From: Metellina segmentata
Taxonomy: Eukaryota > Arthropoda > Arachnida > Araneae > Tetragnathidae
Direction of reading: 5' to 3'
NCBI GenBank assembly: GCA_947359465.1
Contig: OX375879.1
Coordinates: forward strand, 18,190,298-18,254,297
Length of the DNA: 64,000 nucleotides
The notes under the pieces are model-generated. The model was not told the origin of the DNA and did not search any database. It saw only the letters and a list, made by a program, of their open reading frames with translations. Position numbers and translations under genes: made by a program. Shown in pieces: positions 45,801 through 54,949 of the stretch; within the stretch, counting starts at the first letter, position 1; the number at the start of each line of letters is the position of its first letter.

Positions 45801-45962
45801 TGACGTGGAATCACGTGTCCTCACGTTGGCGTGGTGAATACGTTTGGGGAATAGGGGGCCAGCTCAGACGTGGACCTTGTCAATTGACCGTTGTTCAAAA
45901 TTACTCGTCATTATCATTGGATCTTTCTCGTGGTGATTGATTCCAGACAGTCACCACTATCC
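45801..45962 (+). repeat. SINE-A/B body fragment
   Basis: 'gtcctcacgttggcgtggtg' to 'tgattgattccagacagtca'. The head and tail are missing. Confidence 0.7.
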
Positions 45963-46054
45963 ATACCCTTTCGTCAATTGCTGGCTTTCAATAGAACCGT
46001 GTTTTGTGAATAGAAATATAAACTTGACTTGTTTTCTATCTTATCTTCTGTGCG

Positions 46055-46056
<2 letters not shown>

Positions 46057-46140
<84 letters not shown>
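46057..46140 (+). repeat. (TA)~42 microsatellite
   Basis: A pure TA run ending at the MITE's target duplication. The Tyr/Ile open frames on both strands are artefacts. Confidence 0.98.
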
Positions 46141-46143
<3 letters not shown>

Positions 46144-46311
46144 CAGGGCTCGAAATACCCGGGTGCACAGGTGCACTGTGCACATGTGCACTGTGCACAT
46201 GAAAATATAACTGTGCACCTAATTTTTTCCCACTGTACACAACTGTGCACCTAATTTAAAATCATAGGTGCACCTTGTGCACCTGTATTAAAAAATCTAT
46301 TTCGAGGCCTG
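46144..46311 (+). mobile_element. 168-bp hAT-type MITE with 8-bp target duplication
   Basis: Ends: CAGGGCTCGAAATA and the inverted CAGGCCTCGAAATA. ATATACAC lies directly on both sides (46136-46143 and 46312-46319). Inside, the palindrome GTGCAC occurs nine times. It has no coding capacity, so it would be moved by a hAT transposase supplied elsewhere. Confidence 0.88.
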
Positions 46312-46361
46312 ATATACACACTACCCTAAAATAATGGACCGGACGCCAGAGGATTTGCATA

Positions 46362-46825
46362 AAATCCGACTATTTGTTTATGGATGTTTTTTGTGGTATG
46401 GCCTGGGACCTTTACATGGTGTTCCTGGTCAATTGAACGCCGTCACCTACATGAACATTTTGGACAATCAGGTTCTTCCTGCGCTCTGGCAATTTTATGG
46501 AATGGACGAATGTTACTTCCAGGCCGACTAATCTCCGTGTCATGTTACAGCCTCTGTCAAACAAGGGTATCAACATATGAATGTAAAACGTCTTCCCTGG
46601 CCTATTCAGAGTCCCGACATAAACCCCATAGATCATTTGTGGGACACGTTAGAGCGACGCTTACGGACCAGGGAACCACGTCCGAAATCTAGAGCTGTGC
46701 TTGCGACATGCTTGCAGCAGGAATGGACACAAATTCCCATAGCTGTGAATCAAAACCTTCTTGAAAGTATGCCCAGAATTGTTGCTAGTGTCATTGCAGC
46801 ACGTGGGGGACCATCCCCCTATTAA
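46362..46825 (+). pseudogene. Tc1-like transposase catalytic domain remnant
   Basis: 'YGCFLWYGLGPLHGVPGQL' is followed by 'YMNILDNQVLPALW', then 'CYFQAD' with a stop where the relative at 24.9 kb has 'CYFQDDKAACHV'. The frame 46577-46825 then gives 'LPWPIQSPDINPIDHLWDTL' and ends 'IAARGGPSPY', a normal Tc1 C-terminus. Both visible catalytic positions are damaged (DD to AD-stop; Glu of 'PIEH' to Asp). It is inactive. Confidence 0.85.
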
Positions 46826-46868
46826 AGCATGTATTCTTTGACCTGATATATAAGTGTGTGGAATATAA

Positions 46869-46919
46869 TGTGATGGTATAAGGGAAATTCGAATCCGAAT
46901 TTCCCTTAAGCCATCACAT
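46869..46919 (+). repeat. Near-perfect palindrome inside the Tc1-like 3' region
   Basis: 'tgatggtataagggaaattc' and its inverted partner 'gaatttcccttaagccatca' are separated by a few bases. The sister copy at 25255-25290 has only one arm. Confidence 0.8.
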
Positions 46920-47130
46920 CTTGCTCTCCGGTCCATCATTGTATGGTAGGGTATTTATACGTAGGCTATTTGGACCATGAAAGGAGCAAATAATTTTATT
47001 AGTAGAAATCAGGCCCGCTCCTACAGAGGGAGTAGAATTGAAATTATCGGCAAATGAAAAATATGCAGAACCCCTGGCAACGTACGAATTGAGTTCGAGA
47101 ATTAGACTTGTGTCTGCATAGTGCAGAGGT

Positions 47131-47447
47131 CCGACCCACCGGTTTGATGGTTAAGGTGTTAGCCTCTAGATCGGAAGGTTCCAATCTGTGTCTGTGCATG
47201 GATGTTTCTAAGCGTATGGTGTACAGGCGGCTAGTGCACCTTAAATCTGTCGAGACCGAAAGTCCTCACGTTGGGTGGGTGTGGAAGTTTGGAGAGTGGG
47301 GTTCCAGCTCAGGTGTTACCTCGTCATCTGAGAGTGGTTCAAAATGACGAGGTGTTGTCCTCAAATCTTTCCCTTAGGGGATTGGTCTCGGACCATTGTC
47401 AATAGCCCGTTGTGTTGCTCTAGTAGGAAGTTAATTAAAAAATTACC
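47131..47447 (+). repeat. SINE-A, full length
   Basis: A box TGGTTAAGGTG is intact. The B box is degraded ('ggttccaatctgtg'). Body and tail are complete. Confidence 0.9.
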
Positions 47448-47632
47448 AAATCATAGTGCAGGGCGCTGCTTTTATACCAACCACACCCGCACCATAATTG
47501 TCAGTTGTGATGGGGCTTTGGATACGAGTGTGTGTCAATATGGTGCCAGAATATGTTATGCACAATTCATATGCACATTTTCTTTACCCCGCGTAGCTAG
47601 AACCGGAAATAAACGAATCCTAACTATATTTG

Positions 47633-47961
47633 CCGACCAACCGGTATAGTGGTTAAGGTGTTATCCTCTAGATCGGAAGGTTCCTGGTTCGAATCCAAGC
47701 CCGGGCATGGATGTTTGTAAACGTATGGTGTAGAGGCGGCTGGTGCACCTTAAATCTGTCGTGGCCGAAAGTCCTCACGTTGGGTTGGCGTGGAAGTTTG
47801 GAGAGTGGGGTGCCAGCTCAGGTGTTGCTTCGTCATCTGACCGTGGTTCAAAATTACGAGGTGTTGTCCTCGGATCTTTCCCTCAAGGGACTGATCCCGG
47901 ACCGTCGTCAATAGCCCGTTGTGTAGCTCTAGTACGACGTTAACTAAAAAATTACCAATTA
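47633..47961 (+). repeat. SINE-A, full length
   Basis: A box TGGTTAAGGTG and B box GGTTCGAATCC are both intact. It has a complete body and the tail 'acgttaactaaaaaattacc'. Open frames of 66-67 codons through it recur in every good copy and are not genes. Confidence 0.9.
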
Positions 47962-49042
47962 CCTAACTATATTTATTCTATTAATTATATTATATTATTA
48001 ATTCTACTGAATTTATATCGATTACATTTGATGGGAATTTTAACTGATATTTCTAATATAGCCCAATGTTGTACTGTGGTTAAATATATCACATCTTCCG
48101 GTATTCAAGGGGAAATACTTGATGTTTTGTCGCTTAAAAAACATACGACAGGTAAAGATATTTCTGGCAGCCTGTATAGTATGCATTGAGACCGACGGCT
48201 CGTTTGCCATCATTGCAAAAAGCAAGATAATTAAATTATTTTTCACTCATATTTCTCATGAAAAGTATGTGTGGCAAAAAAAAACAATACATTTAGTGTG
48301 GCAAAAATAAACAATACCAAATACCATCTCATGAAATTATTTTATTTCATTGTATTTTGCAAAAATAAGCTTTAGTTGCAAAATCTTTAGGGTTATTACC
48401 ACAGCTGAAAAATGTGATGGGCGTTGTTGTGCCAATGATTCATTTCATGTGATCTAAAGCGTTGAATCACATACTTTTTGAAACATTGTTAAAAGAAGGT
48501 AGTCAGTATACAGATCGGGTTACATTTACGTCTGTTAGATAGCTATCAGGGAAGGATCAGCATTAAAACGAATTTTTGAATGTTTTAAAGAAGTAATAAC
48601 TTTTTTAATTTTTAAAAATTACTACACAGAACATTTACAACTTATCACCAATCCCGTATGGATTCAAAGTTTTTGCTGTTTGGTTGATATGACCGAACAT
48701 TTTAGTTGGTTGATCTGAAACTACAAGAAAAGAAAATGCAGCTCTACAATAATTAGATGTACTTACATTGGAGCAGAAATTTAAGAGCGATTTTGGAAGA
48801 TATTACCAAAGATGAATTTGTGTTTTTTGAATATCTTAGTAATTGTAGGTTGAGTTTAAATCAGAATTGATTGCAAAATATCCGCTGAAGTGATTAACTT
48901 TATTTTACTTTCATTTTTAAATAAATTTCAGGATTTTAGAAGGCATCAGGAAATTCTGAAATTTATATTACATCAGCTGAAGTAATTAACAGACATCAAA
49001 ACTTTTCCTGGAATATCTATTGCAGATCTACAAATAGAGATA
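47962..49042. other. AT-rich unassigned DNA
   Basis: No recognised gene or repeat. Small open frames at 48040-48310 have no motif. Confidence 0.35.
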
Positions 49043-49045
49043 GGG

Positions 49046-49344
49046 TGGGTGTGTGTGTGTGTGTGTGTGGATACATATATATACAGATACATATATATAC
49101 ATATACATATATGTACATGTACATATATGTACATGTACATATGTATATATACGTATACATATGTATATATACGTATACATATGTATATATACGTATACAT
49201 ATGTATACATACGTATACATATGTATACATACGTATACATACGTATATATACGTATACATACGTATACATACGTATATATACGTATATATACGTATATAT
49301 AGATATAGATATATATATAGATATAGATATAGATATAGATATAG

Positions 49345-49392
<48 letters not shown>
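49046..49392 (+). repeat. Compound microsatellite with long alternating purine-pyrimidine tract
   Basis: (TG)n, then 10- and 20-bp units such as ATATACGTATACATATGTAT, then (ATAGAT)n and (TA)n. From 49087 to 49301 every base alternates purine and pyrimidine. Open frames of up to 143 codons (Tyr/Ile/Val/His) on both strands are artefacts. Confidence 0.95.
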
Positions 49393-49396
<4 letters not shown>

Positions 49397-49809
49397 CTAA
49401 CAAAAACAATAACTGTTATAAGTAAACTTTATAATTTTTTCGATACTTACATCTATATAGTACGCGTTTGTAAATACTGAAATAGTTAAAAAAATAAATC
49501 TATTTAAAAATGTGGCTCCCTAAATTTTATTTTTGTACGTATTTTGTAAGAAATGAGCTCTTGGTTTCCGAAAGCTTCCCACCCACTAGTATAATGAATT
49601 CTCTACGATTACAAACGATTGCAAACACGGCATCATAAATAAATGGTAACAAGAGCAGGAAATCAGAAACAGTCTGGCTTCAAAGCAACATATACTAACG
49701 CAGCTCATACAGAAAGAGCATCACATGTCTACAGTGTATATATTGTCATGTCTGAAACCTTTCCCTTTTTAGTTCAACTTAAATAACGTAGTATTGGGTC
49801 TATTTCCGC

Positions 49810-49917
49810 CTTTCACTTCTACACGTCTCGTTTCAACCCTATCATCTAAGTAGTGTTGTCAATAGTCGTCGATATTGCCCCCTCAATACCGTAGAGATAA
49901 CAGACATCTAACATATA
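49810..49917 (+). repeat. Direct repeat flanking a SINE, left copy
   Basis: 'gagataacagacatctaaca' and upstream text match 50631-50745 ('gcataacagacatctagcat'). Confidence 0.65.
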
Positions 49918-50630
49918 CCCACGGTAGCATAGTTGGAAGAGTATCGAATGGATGTACCGGAGGTTTGCGAGTTCGAATCAAACTAAAGACCATCGTGCAC
50001 AAAGGGAGCTGGTGCAATCTGTCATGGCCTCCAATGTCCTCACGCTGGCGTGGATGTTTGGAGAGTGGGGTGTTAATGCAGGTGTTTCATCATCATCTGA
50101 CCGTGGCTCAAAATGAGTGCCGCTGTCCACGGATCTTACCCTTGGGTTGGATCCCGGTCCGTCGCAAATAGCTCATTGTGTTGCTCCAGTGCGACGTTAA
50201 CCTCTACGCTGCGGCAGATAGACAATTGTTATCACTAAAATTTCGTTTACACCAGCTGCAAGGTATAGATCTGTGTATGGTGGATATTATCCCCTCTTAA
50301 GTGACCACTGGCATCGATCAGCATTTACGAGCTGTCAACGACTGACCTTCTAGAGGATCCGTCCTTTTGTTGGGTATCCTACCCTGTCGACCGCGAGGTG
50401 TAAACGCTTTGGGGTAAAGACAGAAGGTGATATCTCTCTCCAGACAAACGATACGCCACACAGTAGTACTACGAATGAAAAAGTCTGTCAGAAATGCCTC
50501 TCAAGGCTCTATCGCTCAAGTTAGGTACTTAGGTAAGGGGGATCGGAGATGCAGGTGAAAGAGCCGTTCTGTAAGAGGATTGAAAATATCTAAGATCCGC
50601 AGCGTAATTTTTAATTAAACTCTATACCTA
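49918..50630 (+). repeat. SINE-B, full length, interrupted by a 410-bp MITE in its tail
   Basis: Head 'cacggtagcatagttggaag' with 'gagttcgaatcaaac', body, then the tail up to 'gcgacgttaa' (50200). After the MITE the tail resumes 'ttaattaaactctataccta'. Confidence 0.85.
50201..50610 (+). mobile_element. 410-bp MITE, TTAA target, inside a SINE-B tail
   Basis: TTAA flanks both sides (50197-50200, 50611-50614). Near each end sits TACGCTGCGG in inverted orientation. Removing the segment and one TTAA restores the standard SINE tail 'gcgacgttaattaaa'. It has no coding frame. A piggyBac-type TTAA mover is plausible, but its ends differ from those of 36034-37325. Confidence 0.75.
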
Positions 50631-50745
50631 CCTTCACACCTTTCGTTTCAATCTTCTCACTTAAATAATGTTATCTCAGCTATCGTTGGAAGCTATCTCA
50701 CCCTTCAACACCGTAGGCATAACAGACATCTAGCATACACAAACA
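50631..50745 (+). repeat. Direct repeat flanking a SINE, right copy
   Basis: Matches 49810-49917. Confidence 0.65.
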
Positions 50746-51340
50746 CATAGTGTTCAACAGAAATAACAGGTGACGGATGCAGAGGACTTGCGTAAAAGGT
50801 CTAGCGATGCGACGGCGCTCCGTAAGTGTAAGGTTGGCATAAATTACATTATTTCAGAAATAAAGCAACCAACATCAACGAAAAACATACTAGAGGATTC
50901 AGGACGGTTTTAGCAAAAATAAAAAATTATTTGTTCCCCCTTTCTTCTCGGATGGCGGACGTTAAAGGTTCGACATGTTGAGGAATATTAAAGTGCGAGG
51001 AGCGAGAGGCGGGAGCAACAGGTAATCGCATCCTTCTCTGGTAAAAGAACAAGGAGGGGGGTCAGGCTAAGAGGTCTGGCATTAAGTAGAATGGACGGGA
51101 AGCTCATAAAAAGGAGAAACCGCTGATACAATAAAAAGAGCGACGTCGTGTCGGGTCAGCGAGTCAAGTTGGATCCATTACTTGCCACCGAGCAGGGAAC
51201 GCGTTTTGTCACCAGCGCTTGCGCGGGGACAAATGAACGGATGAACAACGAGGCGTCAGAAATGTACTTTCATGCTGTCTAATTTTTAGGGACATATAAA
51301 CTTATATAATTATGGAACGCTTAACTCTCGCTCTCGCTCA
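50746..51340. other. Unique DNA, GC-richer
   Basis: It contains text near 50770-50810 faintly like the left part of the Tc1-like copy at 46.3 kb. The rest (50930-51290) is non-repetitive without a recognised frame. Confidence 0.3.
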
Positions 51341-51455
51341 GAAAGGTTGCTAGTGTAATTGCAGCAAGTGAGGGACCATCCCCCTATTAAAGCATGTATT
51401 TTTTTTTTATCATCACATATTGGTTTTTGGTCCAATATTGTTGGGTAGTGTGGGG
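51341..51455 (+). mobile_element. Tc1-like right-end fragment, third copy
   Basis: 'gttgctagtgtaattgcagc', 'gggaccatccccctattaaa' and the terminus whose complement starts CACACTACCCAACAATATTG match the ends of the 24.8 and 46.3 kb copies. Confidence 0.8.
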
Positions 51456-51489
51456 GAAATTATTGTGGGGTGCATTATTGTTGGGTAGT

Positions 51490-52018
51490 TGGGCAGAGTG
51501 GGGGAAAAGTCCAAGTGACACAATTCAAAATTTACTATAAAATGAACTAATTGCCATACGAGTGTGCGGTTTTCACTAAGTAGCTTTACATGGAATCAAG
51601 TTATTTTTTTGGTATAAAAAAAAGTTCAATTGTTTGAAGAGTCGAGAGAGAAGATGCGAATCACGGAAGAAATCAACACTATTCAGAAATCCATGTTAAC
51701 AAATACGTGGCTTGAAATTGAGTATCGGTAAGATGTGACACCAACCACAAAGGGTGCCCATATTGAAATAGGGTAGTATATAGTAACAAATACGCTCTGA
51801 TAAATTCTAATACGTATAGTAATTATTTGTGTACAGTTTTTTAATTGTTTTTCGGAACAGTGCATCAACGTATATAATTATGAATTTTTTATGGCAAAAT
51901 AAAAAAACTTGATGCCATGAAAAGCAATTTTAAGGCGAAAAAACAGCGCTCTCATATGACAATTAATTGATTTTACATAAAATTTTAAAATGTGTCATAT
52001 GGACTTTTCGCCTATCCT
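51490..52018 (+). mobile_element. Inverted-repeat element (~530 bp), non-coding
   Basis: Left end 'gggggaaaagtccaagtgac' then 'acaattcaaaattt'; right end inverted 'ggcgaaaagtccatatgaca' then 'cattttaaaatttt'. The interior (minus frame 51683-51868) has no transposase motif. The superfamily is uncertain. Confidence 0.7.
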
Positions 52019-52215
52019 GTAATTAGCATAGGTTATAGGAATGAGTGGTAAAAATACGATGCTTTTAATGTTTTCAGCAAACCGAGTAGAAATCTTTTCA
52101 TGATAAACTTTTGGTGTCGCCATTTGTCCCTTCTTACCCTAATTAGTTTCAATCGCTAATAAAAAAATATTACATTTAATGATACAAAAAAGTTAAATAT
52201 ATTTCTCACCCTAAA

Positions 52216-52313
52216 CATCTGGCGTTGTTTCACGTTTCCCTTTAGGCTTGATTCTTTACCGTCGCCAAAAGCACGTTGTGTTGCAACAGTGCGGCGTAAG
52301 TTCAACTACCTAC
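52216..52313 (+). repeat. SINE-B tail fragment
   Basis: 'cgtttccctttaggcttgat' to 'gtgcggcgtaagttcaacta'. Confidence 0.65.
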
Positions 52314-52439
52314 ATGTACTCTGCCGCATGTTCTTTCTACATGCCGAGACATAAATGTCGAGTATTACACGTACTTTGTTAAAAAACATTCCTTTAATCA
52401 TTTTTCCTAGCGTGCTTTTCGACATCCCTTTTCGAAAGG

Positions 52440-52625
52440 GTGGAAGGGTTAGCTCAGTGGGTATGTAAGCGGCACATGTTTGATTTCTTCCTTGGGTGTA
52501 TTTCTCTTCTGTATCAGTAAAACCTTTTCCTTAGTGTGTATGTCCACTACTTGATGTTATATAATGTGTTAGGAAAGTAGGGCCAAATGGGGCCTTTGCG
52601 TCAAAAAAACCCAAAAAATAACCAA
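52440..52625 (+). repeat. SINE-C, near full length
   Basis: The tRNA-like head 'aagggttagctcagtgggta' carries a good A box. The body ends in 'gcgtcaaaaaaacccaaaaa'. It is the best copy of the family in this window. Confidence 0.75.
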
Positions 52626-52689
52626 CAATACCGTTGAAATATTATTGTAACAGTCAATATACTGTTAAACTGTATTTATTAACTAGAAA

Positions 52690-53178
52690 CAAGAATCTTT
52701 CCCAAGGGATTTAATTCTAAGCAAAGGTGCAATAGAATCTTCCCCAAGAAATTTAATGCTAAGCAAACGTGCAATAGAATATTTCCAAAGGTGTGATTAT
52801 TGGGTCATTAAATGTGTTGTGGTGTAAAGGCAATACCATTCGAAAATGACGCTTGAAGGGTTAAAATTATAAAACATCTTCCCCGCTGCAAGAAAACTTG
52901 TAATAACCAACTCTGAAATACCACCCATTGCCACCATTGACTTTCCAACGAATTCTATTCTAAGGAAATGAGCAGTAGAATCTTCCCCAAGGGATTTGTT
53001 GCTAAGCAAAGGTGCAATAGAATATTTCCAAAGGTGTGACTATTGGGTCATTAAGTGTGTTGTGGTGTAAAGGCAATACAATTCGGAAATGACGCTCGGA
53101 GAGTTTAAATTATAAAACATCTTCCCCCGCTGCAAGAAAACTTGTAATAACCAACTCTGAAATGCCACCCATTGTCTC
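52690..53178 (+). repeat. ~243-bp unit in two tandem copies
   Basis: 'gcaatagaatatttccaaag' occurs at 52771 and 53014, 243 bp apart, and the flanks match ('gggtcattaa(a/g)tgtgttgtgg', 'ctgcaagaaaacttgtaata'). Minus open frames of 70 and 62 codons recur with the unit. It ends about 150 bp before the PH exon. A diverged single copy lies at 18481-18680. Confidence 0.85.
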
Positions 53179-53332
53179 TTTTCGATCCTCTTAGCAACAC
53201 TAACACTCTTAATTCCCATCCCATGCAACGGACATTTCCTAGTGGAACAAATCCCTAGTTGTGTAGAAGTGTGCTTTTATGTAGAAGTGTGCTTTGATGG
53301 TGTGTGAGTAATGGATTGTTTCTCTGTTTCAG

Positions 53333-53442
53333 CAATACTGTTTCGTGGTGACGTACCGGAAGGAAGGCTCAAAGCATTACGAATTGAAAGCTGATTCGGA
53401 AGCGGAGTGCATGGGGTGGATTAGGGCGATAGAAACAGCCAG
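53333..53442 (+). CDS. Internal exon of a host gene encoding the end of a PH domain
   Basis: The exon is bounded by a pyrimidine-rich tract plus CAG (…ctctgtttcag) and by a GTGAGC donor. It reads open in one frame for 36 codons plus two bases (phase 0 start, phase 2 end): QYCFVVTYRKEGSKHYELKA, then DSEAECMGWIRAIETA. This is the typical last part of a pleckstrin-homology domain: paired β-strands (FVVTY…KHYELKA), then the C-terminal helix with its near-invariant Trp (GWIRAIE). PH domains bind phosphoinositides or proteins at membranes. The start of the domain must lie on an earlier exon that I do not find in the window. The style resembles the first PH domain of RasGRF-type exchange factors, but a name cannot be defended from 36 residues. 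It is the only convincing host coding sequence here. Confidence 0.8.
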
Positions 53443-53535
53443 GTGAGCCCTCTTCTTACCTTGCTCCATGCTTTCGCATTTCCTGCCATTGCTGTCTTTT
53501 TACTAATCAATAGTGTAGGTTGTATACATTGAAGT

Positions 53536-53640
53536 TGACAGAACTAATGAACGATATTCTTGTGTCTGTGCGCCTTTGAATGAAGTTTCAACACAATAGG
53601 ATGCCAACCCACCAGCTGATGAGCTTATTTCTTTCAGGGG
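53536..53640 (+). repeat. Interspersed repeat shared with 45695-45800
   Basis: 'gcctttgaatgaagtttcaa' then 'cacaataggatgccaaccca'. It lies in the intron after the PH exon. Confidence 0.6.
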
Positions 53641-53819
53641 GTAAAGGGCTCTAACGTTCTTAGTAACTGCTCGGGATTAGAGGACGGCCAAAAAGCACGA
53701 AATTTCTATCGGGACGTTCTATCACGATGGTCTTCTAACTCTTTAGATATTCTTTGTGGTGCACAATGCTGGATTGAGCTGTCTCATAGTTCAACTGTTG
53801 GGAGAAGGGAAACTATTTC

Positions 53820-53945
53820 AGAGGTCTATTAGAGGTTAGTTTGGTGCTCGTTCGAGACGTCTGACTGAGAAGATCTCTCTTCTCCTGCTTTCACACACAT
53901 TGCCCACGACAAGGGGACACAAATCCTTGATTATTCCATTGTGTA
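53820..53945 (+). repeat. Interspersed repeat, family D copy
   Basis: A diverged relative of 1970-2140 ('ggtgctcgttcgagacg', 'gacaaggggacacaaatcc'). Confidence 0.45.
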
Positions 53946-53955
53946 AATTCATGTA

Positions 53956-54110
53956 TCTCTACTATTATAAAAGGAAGTGTTTGTTTTCTGTCCTCTTGTA
54001 CGCAGCGTCCTGACGAATCTATGTCAACTTACACAGTAATGGGATTTGGCACACAGGTAGTCCAAAGTCTTGGCAATTTTTGGGTCGCGTCAATTTTTAA
54101 AATTCAATTT
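53956..54110 (+). mobile_element. Helitron-like 5' end
   Basis: A then TCTCTACTATTATAAAAGGA followed by 'gtgtttgttttctgtcctc', a common style of Helitron start. No matching CTAG end or hairpin was found downstream, so only the 5' piece is called. Confidence 0.45.
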
Positions 54111-54365
54111 AGAACATTTTGAAATGAATTTAATGGAATTTAATTGTTATTGTTTTATTTGAAATGGCAACACCATAAAGAGATGTCAGACTTTAAATTT
54201 ATTTTTTCCGTTTCATTTTTCGGAGGAAAAATTTCTTAGTGGACGATAAAAAACAAATAAAGTTTTAACTGGAGTTTTATAGTTCTATTTTCTATCTGCT
54301 AGACCGTTAAAGATAGAGTAAAATTTTCAACGGATTTCAAATCTGCGGAATTTCATACCAGTTTC

Positions 54366-54368
<3 letters not shown>

Positions 54369-54410
<42 letters not shown>
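54369..54410 (+). repeat. (TA)n microsatellite
   Basis: About 20 TA units. Confidence 0.97.
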
Positions 54411-54412
<2 letters not shown>

Positions 54413-54419
54413 CAAGAGA

Positions 54420-54945
54420 TTGTGACGTCGCGCCGATTGGAACTCTTCGAAATTCGAATTTGACCGCATTTGACAATGAGCGTTCCCGTGGTGTTATTCA
54501 ATAGGCTACGAATTCCCTTTTGGTTTTGCCTTTTGGCTTTCCGAATTCCCAAATTGGAATTCTTAGCAATTACCAGGGGTTAGCGAGCAGTGGCCACACC
54601 TGACCCCACGAAAAACGAAAATAAGTGTAACGCCGTGCTGGACACGCAGTGGCTAGTTTTAGAATTAATGTCACTTAATTGTAATTTGATTGTGTGTCGT
54701 CGTGTTTGGTGGCATACTACTCGGTTCACTACGTTACAGGGTAGATTGATTAGATGGTGTGTTCCTATCGCTTGAGTACCACAACCGCTCGAATTTTTCC
54801 TATGGGAATACCAGAAGAGCTTCGTGTTTGAAACTCCTTTGACTCCAACTAAGGCAGATGCAAAAGTTTGCAAAATACAGGGATTCTAAAAATGTACGGC
54901 AATCAATGAACAGACGCTTCAGTCATATATTACAGTCATATGCAG
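54420..54945. other. Unassigned DNA
   Basis: The minus frame 54580-54873 (97 codons) shows no recognised motif. Confidence 0.3.
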
Positions 54946-54949
54946 GGAA

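Larger units (their letters stand above)
46316..46953 (+). mobile_element. Tc1-like transposon, second copy, both ends present
   Basis: The left end …ACACTACCCTAAAATAATGG then ACCGGA and the inverted right end ATACCCTACCATACAATGAT then GGACCGGA match. It contains the catalytic half of the transposase. Its left border coincides with the target duplication of the 168-bp MITE. The N-terminal half of the gene is deleted. Confidence 0.85.

Noticed and set aside
47711..47943. Recurrent frame with '…WPKVLTLG(W/G)…GSLESGVPAQV…HLTVV…' at several places
   Set aside because: It is read through the SINE body. It recurs only because the SINE recurs (34663, 34979, 47711, 49875) and is broken in most copies.
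49045..49480. Open frames of 80-143 codons rich in Tyr, Ile, Val and His
   Set aside because: They are translations of the TA/CATATA/ACGTAT microsatellite on both strands, with no initiation or splice context. The same applies at 26591-27088 and 45937-46254.
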